Part shown: piece after piece, positions 8,495 through 18,096 of the stretch | Layout of the letters: the number at the start of each line of letters is the position of its first letter | Numbering within the stretch: position 1 is the stretch's first letter | Assembly: GCA_964398215.1 (NCBI GenBank) | Contig: CAYNNP010000026.1 | Location: 1 to 44,413, forward strand | Direction of reading: 5' to 3' | DNA from: CAYNNP01 sp964398215 | GTDB taxonomy: Bacteria > Planctomycetota > Planctomycetia > Pirellulales > Pirellulaceae | DNA: 44,413 nucleotides | Notes under the pieces: generated by a model | What the model was told of the DNA's origin: nothing | The model's input: the letters and a program-made list of their open reading frames with translations, nothing else | The model's database searches: none | Program-made: the position numbers and the translations under genes

Positions 8495-10009
8495 ATGAAC
8501 GGACCCAAAATACTGTCGTTTTTCCTGCTTGTTGGGATGATTGCGCTTCCACGATTGATCTTTGGTCAAGACGAACCGGTCCAAGCCAAGGACAATGTCA
8601 AGCTCGAGCGGACGCGGGATGCTGTCATCATTCCGCTCCACGAAGACATAAATCCGCTGAGCGGCGAACTTATCAAACGGAAATTTAGCGAAGCGATCAA
8701 CGATGGCGCCGATGTCATAATCTTCGATATCCATAGTCCAGGTGGCTACGTTTACGTCACGCTCGAGCTAGTGGACATGATCTTGGATGCCGAGAATGTG
8801 GAAACGGTGGCATTCATCGAAAAAGAGGCGATCAGTGGTGCGGCATTGATGTCACTGGCATGCGACAAGATCATCATGTATGACGACGCGCGAATTGGTG
8901 ACGCAGGCGAAATCGTGCTTGGTGATGACGGAGCTTTTCGTTACACGGAAGCCAAAAGCAGAAGTTATCTTGCTCAGAAAGTACGCGATACCGCAGAGCG
9001 GACCGGGCGGCCGATCGTACTGGCTGAAAAAATGACAGACAAAGACATGGTGGTCTTTCGAGCGAAACACAAAACGACTGGCGAAACAAGGTTCTTTTCC
9101 AACAAGGAATGGGACTCGTTTGCTGACACAGCAAGTTGGCAAAAAGGAAAACCTGTTCGGAATGCTGGTGAAAACACATTCTTCATCTGCAATGGCGGCG
9201 AAGCAGCAGAATACGGAATGGCGGACCACATCGTTGCCGACCGCGAAGAACTCGCAGATGTCTTGGGCGTGAAGACTCCGATTCCGGTCAAAGAGCGAAC
9301 TTGGGTCGATACGTTCGTGTTCATTCTGAACTCTGGCTTCGTCACATTTCTATTGCTCGTGATTGGTATGGTGGCGTTGGTCATTGAACTGGGAGCACCT
9401 GGGCTTGGAGTCGGTGGTCTGACATCAATGCTGTGCTTTGGCCTGTTCTTTTGGAGTCGGTTTCTGGGCGGCACTGCCGGTTGGCTGGAAGTCATCTTGT
9501 TCATGATGGGATTGCTATTCATTGCTGCCGAAATGTTTGTGATTCCAGGATTCGGAATCGCTGGAATCTCTGGCATCGTGCTGACGCTGGGATCATTGGT
9601 AATGGCATCACGAAGGTTCTTGTTACCCACCGGGCCAGAAGACATGGCTAGCCTAGGTGTTGACGTTTTGACTGTTGGTGGCGCGTTTGTCGGATTTGTT
9701 GTCGCGTTGCTGCTACTGGCCAATTACATCGGCGAAATACCTGGCTTGAGCCGATTGACGCTGAAACCACAAGTCGCGCTGGAAGGTTCTGGTGTTCAAG
9801 TCGCTGCCCCCAACGCAATCGTTCCTGGCTGGCAGCAAGTCAACGTTGGAGATATTGGAACGACGGTTTCGCCTCTTCGCCCGAGCGGAAAAATGGAGTT
9901 TGGCGAAGCGATGGTTGATGTGGTTACGGAAGGCGATTTTGTTGACGCTGGTTGTGAAGTCAAAGTTATCGGCAAACAAGGCGCACGAGTGATCGTGCGG
10001 CAAGCGTAG
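8495..10009 (+). CDS. NfeD-like membrane protein with ClpP-class serine protease domain
   Basis: Proteins of this type (NfeD1b/SppA-like) combine an extracytoplasmic ClpP-fold protease with a membrane anchor and a C-terminal OB-fold NfeD domain, and are linked to membrane quality control. From the ATG at 8495, a signal peptide (MNGPKILSFFLLVGMIALPRLIFGQ) leads into the protease domain (about 40-260). It contains FDIHSPGG and EKEAISGAALMSLACDKI, where Ser114 is the expected nucleophile. Several membrane helices follow (about 280-410), then a soluble OB-like domain with VNVGDIGTTVSPLRPSGKMEF. The usual stomatin/flotillin partner is not next to it; a polytopic membrane protein follows after 42 bp instead. 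The alternative start at 8468 lengthens the protein by 9 residues. Confidence 0.85.
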   Translation: MNGPKILSFFLLVGMIALPRLIFGQDEPVQAKDNVKLERTRDAVIIPLHEDINPLSGELIKRKFSEAINDGADVIIFDIHSPGGYVYVTLELVDMILDAENVETVAFIEKEAISGAALMSLACDKIIMYDDARIGDAGEIVLGDDGAFRYTEAKSRSYLAQKVRDTAERTGRPIVLAEKMTDKDMVVFRAKHKTTGETRFFSNKEWDSFADTASWQKGKPVRNAGENTFFICNGGEAAEYGMADHIVADREELADVLGVKTPIPVKERTWVDTFVFILNSGFVTFLLLVIGMVALVIELGAPGLGVGGLTSMLCFGLFFWSRFLGGTAGWLEVILFMMGLLFIAAEMFVIPGFGIAGISGIVLTLGSLVMASRRFLLPTGPEDMASLGVDVLTVGGAFVGFVVALLLLANYIGEIPGLSRLTLKPQVALEGSGVQVAAPNAIVPGWQQVNVGDIGTTVSPLRPSGKMEFGEAMVDVVTEGDFVDAGCEVKVIGKQGARVIVRQA

Positions 10010-10051
10010 GAAAATCGCGCAGTAGCCCAGTCCAGTGCCCCATGTTTTACT

Positions 10052-10966
10052 GTGCGCAGTCCCATACAAAATCTTGTCGAAGAACCTGAGTGGGATCCCG
10101 CGGGTGCTGATGCTCCCCGCTTTCTGAGACTGTTGTTCACCGGACGACACGCAAGTCTTCATGCGCTGGCAAGTCGTGTTTTTGGAATCGGAGGAGTGCT
10201 TCTGATTGCAATTTTGTCTGCGGTTTTGGCCGGTCTGCCAGTGCAATACCAAATCGATATTGCGGAACACGACCGCGTTGCAACTGGTTTTGCTGTTCCC
10301 CTGGTATATGGTGCCGTCTGCTGCACTGTGTTAGCGATGCAGCTGATCATTTCAGCGCGAGCACCGTTAACGATTCAGCTGTTTCTGATCTACGGTCTGG
10401 TAATTCTGGTCATTTCCGCAATCACGAAATTCGGAGTGAGCCCAGAATCGATTCCATTGTGCTGCCTGATTTGCGCGGGCGGATTCGCGCTGCGCCATGG
10501 TTATGGCTGGACTTGTCTTTCCTGGGGACAAGGCGCATGCAAGGGTTCACGAAAGCTGTCGATTGCCACACTCCTGGATTTGACGGCGGCAATCGCGTTA
10601 ACGTTGGCATTGCTGTCTGCAGGAAACCAAGATGCAATCAGCCGCTTTATTCAAGGTAGCATTTGTATGCTTCCGGGAGGCTGCCTGATTGCGGTATTCG
10701 GTTTGTTGCCATGGTTCCGATTGCTGAACCTAGCCACCACGGTTCCGATCCGAGATTTGGGATCGACTTTATGGTTTGGTTTCAACGTGTTGATTGCGCT
10801 GGTAGCTTTTGCCATGATCGCCAAAGACGATGTACCGCTTGCCCTATTGGTCGCAGTAGCGACCGCGATTGTCGCGCACCTTCAAACAGCAATCATGCTT
10901 GCCTGGCTTCGGCTCTGTGGATGGACGATGCTTCGAGAATCGAACAAACAGGAGCAGCCCGAATGA
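10052..10966 (+). CDS. Polytopic membrane protein of unknown function
   Basis: I do not recognise a family. The GTG-started 304-residue protein has a soluble N-terminus of about 45 residues (EEPEWDPAGADAPRFLRLLFTGRHASLHALASRV), then about seven or eight hydrophobic stretches between residues 48 and 295, and a short charged C-terminal tail. No catalytic motif is visible. It starts 42 bp after the NfeD-like gene in the same direction, so it is probably cotranscribed with it and may act in the same membrane process; that is inference from position only. Confidence 0.65.
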   Translation: MRSPIQNLVEEPEWDPAGADAPRFLRLLFTGRHASLHALASRVFGIGGVLLIAILSAVLAGLPVQYQIDIAEHDRVATGFAVPLVYGAVCCTVLAMQLIISARAPLTIQLFLIYGLVILVISAITKFGVSPESIPLCCLICAGGFALRHGYGWTCLSWGQGACKGSRKLSIATLLDLTAAIALTLALLSAGNQDAISRFIQGSICMLPGGCLIAVFGLLPWFRLLNLATTVPIRDLGSTLWFGFNVLIALVAFAMIAKDDVPLALLVAVATAIVAHLQTAIMLAWLRLCGWTMLRESNKQEQPE

Positions 10967-10971
10967 CTTGC

Positions 10972-11007
10972 TGTAGCGGAAGTAGGCAAGACGTCCTGAC
11001 GACTTTT
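10972..11007 (+). repeat. Short dispersed motif TGTAGCGRAAG (copy b)
   Basis: TGTAGCGGAAG followed by AGACGTCCTGACGACTTTT lies in the 61-bp gap between the convergent membrane-protein and DUF1080 genes. It shares its first 11 bases with the copies at 6706 (one difference) and 16002. Confidence 0.35.
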
Positions 11008-11027
11008 AGCCGCGTTTCAGCCGTGCG

Positions 11028-11789
11028 TTACGGCAGTTCTCGGATGCGTAAACGGCGGAAAGTTATTGGCCGACCTTCGGATTCCAAGCACAGGAATCCA
11101 CTGCGAGTGGTGCTCTCGTTTCCACCGGAAACTTCTTCACCGTTGACCCACAAGCGGACTTCGCCATTGATAGCGCGAATGTAGTAGTGATTCCAATTGC
11201 CGTGAGCGCGAGATAGATTTTTGCTAGGGAAACTGCGTGAACCGTTGGGCGATAGCGGCGGAAACGGCTTCAACTTGACTCCGACCGGAAACACGTCTCC
11301 GTGACTGGTGTACCAGTCCGCTGGATTCGGTTGGCCATACGCTAAGTCCAGAACTTGGACCTCGATGCCGTGTGGCAACCCAGGCTTGCCAGCCTTGGTC
11401 AATCGATCAATCGATTCTGGTGTCGTCCAAACAAAAAAGCCACTGTTGCCTCCCGGTGTGTGGTGCATCCATTGGCCAACAAGCTCAAAATTTGTGTACT
11501 GTTTGACGGTCCGCATGACACTGACAGGTTTACCAGTGCACTTGATCAAGTCGCCTTCTTCGAAAGTCCACGTGTCGTCGTTGGAATTGACTTTGGCAAA
11601 ATCCTCTTTGCCCAATGTCACCCAGCCAGGACCAGATTCACCATCAACAAAAGCATGCGTGACAGGTTCTTGTTTGGCAGCGTTGGCAGGTTCATCAGCG
11701 CGAGAAACCGCGCTACCAGCAGCCGCGATGCCGGTACCTAACAGCAGGCGGCGAGAGTAGACACTCTTGTTGTGGTGTTCATCAGACAT
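11028..11789 (-). CDS. Tat-exported DUF1080 (3-keto-disaccharide hydrolase-like) protein
   Basis: DUF1080 proteins have a LamG/concanavalin-like fold, are abundant in planctomycetes, and are associated with glycan (3-keto-glycoside) breakdown. The N-terminus carries a twin-arginine signal (SRRLLLGTGIAAAGSAVSRA, about 12-31), so export of a folded protein is expected. The body shows the family pattern: GWVTLGKEDFAKV...DDTWTFEEGDLIKCTG near 55-85, the GGNSGFFVW segment near 115, HGIEVQVLD near 140, NWNHYYIRAINGEVRLWVNGEEV near 200-222, and a C-terminal LCLESEGRPITFRRLRIREL. It is a single gene convergent with the upstream membrane-protein gene and is 74 bp from the barrel-like gene. The substrate is unknown. 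Confidence 0.85.
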   Translation of the reverse strand: MSDEHHNKSVYSRRLLLGTGIAAAGSAVSRADEPANAAKQEPVTHAFVDGESGPGWVTLGKEDFAKVNSNDDTWTFEEGDLIKCTGKPVSVMRTVKQYTNFELVGQWMHHTPGGNSGFFVWTTPESIDRLTKAGKPGLPHGIEVQVLDLAYGQPNPADWYTSHGDVFPVGVKLKPFPPLSPNGSRSFPSKNLSRAHGNWNHYYIRAINGEVRLWVNGEEVSGGNESTTRSGFLCLESEGRPITFRRLRIRELP

Positions 11790-11863
11790 CGCAAAAAATT
11801 CTCCGGGTGGGACATGTGGTCAGAACCGACATGATAACCGAAGTGATGTCCAAACGCGCAGAA

Positions 11864-12789
11864 CTATCGGAAACGAATCGACAGTCCGGCTCCAGCAAAG
11901 TAGTCGTCTGCTGCGTCGTTCAATCCCGTTCCCGCACGTATGTCGGCTTGCATGTCATTGTTGATCAAGAACGTGAGGCCACCATTGAAGTAGTTCTCCG
12001 CTCGCGCCGTTGCTGCCCCAGATGGGTACAAGCCAAAGTACTCCGTGTAGGCTCCCACTCGCTCAGTGAGCGCGAAACCGAACGTCCAAGACTGTGCCCA
12101 TTCCGTGTAAGTATCGCCAGTACCGTCAACGGCTTTGTTGAATTGCGTGCTGCCGGCGGTTGATACGTAATCGTTTAGGTCCCACCCGTACAACCAATTC
12201 AGTCCTGGCAAAACTTCGTCGTTCGTAAAATCACGACTACCAGTCGGTACCGTCATTTGCGGAATCAACGCCATTTCAGGCAACAGCCCTTCTTGCGGAG
12301 TCAATCCAATCTTGAATCCGAGATAGAGATCTTCGCTTCCCGATGTGTCAACCGAATCCGATTCCTGCGAAATGTAGTTCCAGCCGACACGCAACTCCAG
12401 CCAGTCTCGAAAAATCCCATAGCGAAGAAGTGGCTCGGGATAAGAATTCGCTTTTGTGGAACTGGGGCCTTCATCGTCAAAGGTGTACGTGTATCCAACT
12501 TCAAGCTGTACAACGCCCAAACCAACGACACTACTGGCTTCGGTAAAGTCAGGACGATCAGTGACGATCGGATCATCGAGGCTCGCGAATTCGGCCAACA
12601 CGGTTTGTTGCTCCAGCGGAAAAGACTGCCAGGGTTCGTCACTTTTCGTCGCTTGAAACCAAGCCAGTCGCAACTCGAACCATTGGCTTGGCATGTTGAC
12701 CGTTGATTGCACGAATCGGAACATTCTTGCCCAGCGGCAGGCGTGGTAAGAAGAACGAGACAAGCCGCCAGCCAATTTAAACGCACCAT
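11864..12789 (-). CDS. Outer-membrane beta-barrel-like protein, probably frameshifted near its N-terminus
   Basis: The main frame (12775 to 11864) encodes a beta-rich protein resembling the family annotated as MetA-pathway phenol-degradation or transporter-like barrels. It has DDPIVTDRPDFTEAS, alternating aromatic strands (VQLEVGYTYTFD, LELRVGWNYIS) and a C-terminus ending in Arg-Phe-Arg. That frame has no signal peptide. A different frame begins at ATG 12789 with an excellent one (MVRLNWLAACLVLLTTPAAG), preceded by a Shine-Dalgarno-like AAAGGA at good spacing. The two frames must be joined by a one-base shift somewhere between about 12600 and 12730. It is either a sequencing/assembly error or a true mutation making a pseudogene. 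The span given assumes the 12789 start. Function and cargo are unknown. Confidence 0.65.
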
Positions 12790-12833
12790 TTGAATCCTTT
12801 CAATCTGCGCGAAATGCTACCCCTTTGTTTGTA

Positions 12834-12862
12834 TTCCTATCGCTTCGGCAGTAGGCAGTCAA
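12834..12862 (-). promoter_or_regulatory. Weak candidate promoter for the barrel-like gene
   Basis: On the minus strand, TTGACT (12862-12857) and TAGGAA (12839-12834) are 17 bp apart. The -35 box is good and the -10 box poor. The predicted start of transcription, about 38 bp before ATG 12789, fits the signal-peptide frame. Confidence 0.3.
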
Positions 12863-13166
12863 AAGTGTTGCTATTCCGTTTTGCATGACTAAGCACCCAA
12901 CATGCCTTCGAATACCGAGTTTCATTTTGTGTTTCCCGCTATTTATTGGGTGATCCCAACATTCCATAAGGATTCACTAATCGGCAAACCCGCCACGATC
13001 GAAACTGACAATGATGCGAACTGTCAGCACCACGATGGCATCCGCTGCGCAGTCACTGAACATAACTCCTTTCGACAGATTGATAGCAAGTTTGAATCGC
13101 GGACCAATCCCATTTCTTCATTCACGGCGACGTCGCTCATTGCGGCTAGGGCTGGCGGCTGCGCGA
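12863..13166. other. Divergent intergenic region
   Basis: This is the rest of the 377-bp gap between the barrel-like gene and the TolC-like gene. The frame of the TolC-like gene is open upstream to 13011, but that peptide is basic and precedes a clear lipoprotein signal, so it is treated as non-coding. No palindrome, repeat or convincing plus-strand promoter was seen. Confidence 0.35.
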
Positions 13167-14984
13167 ATGAAAGCTGGTTTGGTGGGATGTTTGATCCTTG
13201 TGGTTGCTGGATGTCGAACGTATCACAACCTTCCTGAGACGATTGGCAACAACACTGATGCTGTTGACGCGATCATGCGGCACGTCGATCACAGGCCAAT
13301 ACCGGCATCAACACCTTTGCCTACGGCACCTCTTACTGTCCGCGATCCTACGAGTTTGGACGCGATGGCGTATCACGACATTACGCTTCAGGAGACGATT
13401 CGAACGGCGCTGAGCAACGCGACAGTTTTGCGAGGGTTGGGGGGCACGGTTTTACGAGCCCCCGGATCTGTCGGAACCGAACAATCGATTGCGATTGGCC
13501 AGAACGACCCGCAGTTCAGTACTGAAGCCGCGCTCGCTGCCTTTGACGCACAGTTCTACGCACTTGGCAAATGGCAGAACAATGATCGTCGCTTTAATAA
13601 CCGATTTTTTGGAGGCGGTGCGAACGCTTTCAAGCAAGATACTCACGACTACGTTTTTCAAATCTCCAAACGTACTGCGACCGGCGCTGAATTTGCCGTC
13701 CGCAGTGTGACTGACTATGACGCCAACAATGCAACTGGAAACTTGTTGCCAAGTGCTTGGCAAACACAGTTGCACGCAGAAGTTCGCCAACCCTTGCTTC
13801 AAGGCGGTGGGCTAACTTTCAATCGAATCGCTGGCCCCGGCGCGCAGCCAGGGCAGTACAACGGGTATTTGATCGCCAAAGTCAATAACGACATATCCGG
13901 TGCCGAGTTTGATCAAAAGACGCGAGACTTTATCAGTGATATCACCAACGCGTACTGGGATTTGTATTTTGCCTATCGCGATTTGGACGCGAAACGAGAT
14001 GCTTTGGAACGCAGTCGTTTGACTTGGAAAAGCTACCAAGCACAAAAATCCAACAACCGCATGGCTGGTACCAACGAAGCTCTTGCCCGCGAACAGTTTT
14101 TTCGATTCGAGTCGGAATACCAAGACGCATTGGCCGGCAAACTCTCGCAGCGAACTCAGGTCAACAACGCTTCGTCAGGCGGCGCATTTGCGGGTGTCAA
14201 CGGTGTCTTTGCTGCAGAACGTCGACTGCGTTTGTTAATCGGGCTGCCAATCAATGACAGCGTTGTGTTGCGACCAAGCGAAGAACCGACCCGCGCACCG
14301 ATCGTTTTCGATTGGCCAAGCATTGCATTGGAAGCGACCAGTGTTCGCAGTGAATTGCAACAGCAGCGATTGTTGGTCAAACGCCGGGAATTGGAACTAT
14401 TGGCAGCCAAGAATTTTTTGATGCCATCATTGGACCTAGTGGGCATCTATCGATTTCGTGGATTGGACAAACAGCTTGCGGGGAACAATTCAGCAATCAA
14501 CGACTTGGCGTCATTGGACCTACAAGAATTGGAAGGCAGCCTGGAACTGAAATTGCCGATTGGTTTTCGGCGAGGCCACCTTGCTGTCCGGCAAGCCAAG
14601 TTCATGCTGATGCGAGACCAAGCAATCTTGCAAGAACAGGAACGACAGATTCTGCACGATCTGTCGGCCGCGATCGCGGACGCCGACCGGGCGTATTCGC
14701 AAATGGAATCCAATTTGAATCGCTTCTTAGCAGCAAGTGATGCGTTCGCCGCCCTGGAGGCCAACCGTCGTGAAGGAATGCCGATCAACCTAGAACAACT
14801 GCTGGACGCGCAGCGCCGCGTCAGCGAGGCCCAATCAAAATATCACGCCGCCGCAGTTGAATACACAATCGCAATCAAGAACGTGCACTTTGAAAAGGGC
14901 AGTCTGCTATCGATGACCAGCCTGTTCATTGCAGAAGAATCACCTGTCGGCGCACCGATCGATGCGCCGACTGTCACCCAATGA
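13167..14984 (+). CDS. TolC-like outer-membrane efflux lipoprotein
   Basis: This is probably an outer-membrane channel component of an efflux or secretion system. The start at ATG 13167 gives a lipoprotein signal (MKAGLVGCLILVVAGC, lipidated Cys16), whereas the longer open frame from 13011 would bury it. The 605-residue protein has the OEP-type pattern of two long helical halves. The first half includes ITNAYWDLYFAYRDLDAKRDALERSRLTW; the second includes RRELELLAAKNFLMPSLDLVGIYR and the closing AIADADRAYSQMESNLNRF...REGMPINLEQLLDAQRRVSEAQ. These motifs are typical of TolC/NodT relatives. No membrane-fusion protein, RND pump or ABC exporter lies next to it, so its partners are elsewhere. It is 16 bp from the convergent ThuA gene. 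Confidence 0.85.
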   Translation: MKAGLVGCLILVVAGCRTYHNLPETIGNNTDAVDAIMRHVDHRPIPASTPLPTAPLTVRDPTSLDAMAYHDITLQETIRTALSNATVLRGLGGTVLRAPGSVGTEQSIAIGQNDPQFSTEAALAAFDAQFYALGKWQNNDRRFNNRFFGGGANAFKQDTHDYVFQISKRTATGAEFAVRSVTDYDANNATGNLLPSAWQTQLHAEVRQPLLQGGGLTFNRIAGPGAQPGQYNGYLIAKVNNDISGAEFDQKTRDFISDITNAYWDLYFAYRDLDAKRDALERSRLTWKSYQAQKSNNRMAGTNEALAREQFFRFESEYQDALAGKLSQRTQVNNASSGGAFAGVNGVFAAERRLRLLIGLPINDSVVLRPSEEPTRAPIVFDWPSIALEATSVRSELQQQRLLVKRRELELLAAKNFLMPSLDLVGIYRFRGLDKQLAGNNSAINDLASLDLQELEGSLELKLPIGFRRGHLAVRQAKFMLMRDQAILQEQERQILHDLSAAIADADRAYSQMESNLNRFLAASDAFAALEANRREGMPINLEQLLDAQRRVSEAQSKYHAAAVEYTIAIKNVHFEKGSLLSMTSLFIAEESPVGAPIDAPTVTQ

Positions 14985-15000
14985 TGGGCACTCAGCAAAC

Positions 15001-15930
15001 TTATTTTTTTGCAGGCGCCAGAGCTTTCTCTTTTTTGCCTGCCTTGGCTGTTGGCACGGCATCAGCTTCTAGGTCGCCCAATGAGTATTGGATTCCGTCC
15101 AACATGTGCCTCAAAATCATTGGGTTGTGAAACGTTTCGCTGCGATGTCCCAGGTTGGTATAGAACACACGCCCTTTGCCGGCGGTACGAATCCAAGAGA
15201 CAGGAACTTCGCGTGGGCCGTCGGTGATTCGGCCCGAAACCATTTCCTTGCTCATGTCCAAACTGACCAAGATTCGTAGATTGTCTTCGCCCTGAAATGA
15301 ATCGGGTTTGTACTGATAAATTTCGTCTTGGTGCCAGAATCCCTTGCCTTCGAAAGCTTTGTTCAAAACGTGATCGGGATCATCAAGCTTGAATGCCCAA
15401 GTCCCACCAGCGCCCCAAGGGTGACCATTAAAAACGCCACCAACCAAGGCAAGGCAATCGGGGTGTCTGCTGAAGTTGTCGCTCGCAGCATGAAAACCAG
15501 CCAGCCCGCCGCCGTTGGAAATAAAGTCCATGAACGCGATCTGTTGGGACGCTTCGGGGAACTTCATGTGCGTCGTATTGTTGAGCACAATTCCGTCATA
15601 CTTGCTCAAGTTCTCTTTTGAAAAGACGTCGTAGGTGTCGGCAAGGTCGACCTCAAACGCCTTTGTTTTCTTGGCCATTTGCTTCAGTGCCTCGTTGCCA
15701 AAGGGAATCGATCCGTGAATGAATCCTTCGCAGCGAAAGAACGCCAATACTCGGCGCGTCTGTTTGGGTTTTGCGGTGGCTTGGCTGGGTATGGCACTGT
15801 TGATCGCAGCGATTTTTTCCTCAGCAAGCGGTTTGAACCGTGTCTTCTTTTCTTCCCAGCCTTTGTCTTGCGCGCATGCGACAACTGGAAACAGAATCGT
15901 GAAAGACAGGAGGCAGCATAGTTTGTTCAT
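15001..15930 (-). CDS. Secreted ThuA-domain protein
   Basis: ThuA-like domains have a class I glutamine amidotransferase-like fold and are common in secreted planctomycete proteins linked to sugar metabolism. The ATG at 15930 gives a signal peptide (MNKLCCLLSFTILFPVVACAQ). After a short linker, the domain runs from about 60 to 285: RRVLAFFRCEGFIHGSIPFGNEAL, then YDGIVLNNTTHMKFPE, FISNGGGLAGFHAASDNF, and the C-terminal GKGRVFYTNLGHRSETFHNPMILRHMLDGIQYSLG. The C-terminus is Lys/Ala-rich. It lies downstream of the sulfatase operon on the same strand, but a 260-bp gap carrying a palindromic repeat separates them, so it may be transcribed separately. Confidence 0.88.
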   Translation of the reverse strand: MNKLCCLLSFTILFPVVACAQDKGWEEKKTRFKPLAEEKIAAINSAIPSQATAKPKQTRRVLAFFRCEGFIHGSIPFGNEALKQMAKKTKAFEVDLADTYDVFSKENLSKYDGIVLNNTTHMKFPEASQQIAFMDFISNGGGLAGFHAASDNFSRHPDCLALVGGVFNGHPWGAGGTWAFKLDDPDHVLNKAFEGKGFWHQDEIYQYKPDSFQGEDNLRILVSLDMSKEMVSGRITDGPREVPVSWIRTAGKGRVFYTNLGHRSETFHNPMILRHMLDGIQYSLGDLEADAVPTAKAGKKEKALAPAKK

Positions 15931-16001
15931 TAGAAACCAATGGTGGTGGGGGTAGGTGTTTGTTGAAAAATTGAGGGCGAATAATCGGTGGTTTGAAAAC
16001 G

Positions 16002-16030
16002 TGTAGCGGAAGCCATCAATGGCTTGTTGA
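16002..16030 (+). repeat. Short dispersed motif TGTAGCGRAAG (copy c)
   Basis: TGTAGCGGAAGCC, ATCAAT, then GGCTTGTTGA: the GCC/GGC ends form a small hairpin (AAGCC...GGCTT). It runs directly into the left end of the long palindromic element at 16027. Confidence 0.4.
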
Positions 16031-16140
16031 TTTATTTGCGTGGCATATTTTTGTGAGCCGCCGGCGCTAGCCACGGGCCTCGAAGCGTTGTGTTATCACT
16101 ACAAGGCCCGCGGCTAGGGCCAGCGGCTCAGTAAATCAAC
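16027..16140 (+). repeat. Dispersed palindromic element, copy 1 (114 bp)
   Basis: The element starts TTGATTTATTTG, contains two GC-rich arms (TGAGCCGCCGGCGCTAGCC at 16054-16072 and its imperfect inverse GGCTAGGGCCAGCGGCTCA at 16112-16130), and ends AGTAAATCAAC. The second copy (25395-25512, minus strand) matches it at about 103 of 114 aligned positions by hand, plus one 4-bp insertion. It lies in the gap between the HEAT-sulfatase 3' end and the ThuA gene 5' end. It could be a REP/MITE-like mobile palindrome or an RNA hairpin. Confidence 0.8.
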
Positions 16141-16190
16141 AAACCCTCATCACTCCTGGCAAACGACTGGGGTGATGAGGCAGTAATACT

Positions 16191-18083
<1,893 letters not shown>

Positions 18084-18096
18084 TTTTTGGGTGGGA

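Noticed and set aside
12902..13237. Plus-strand open frame upstream of the TolC-like gene
   Set aside because: It runs into the TolC-like gene in another frame, has no ribosome-binding site and an unstructured-looking composition.
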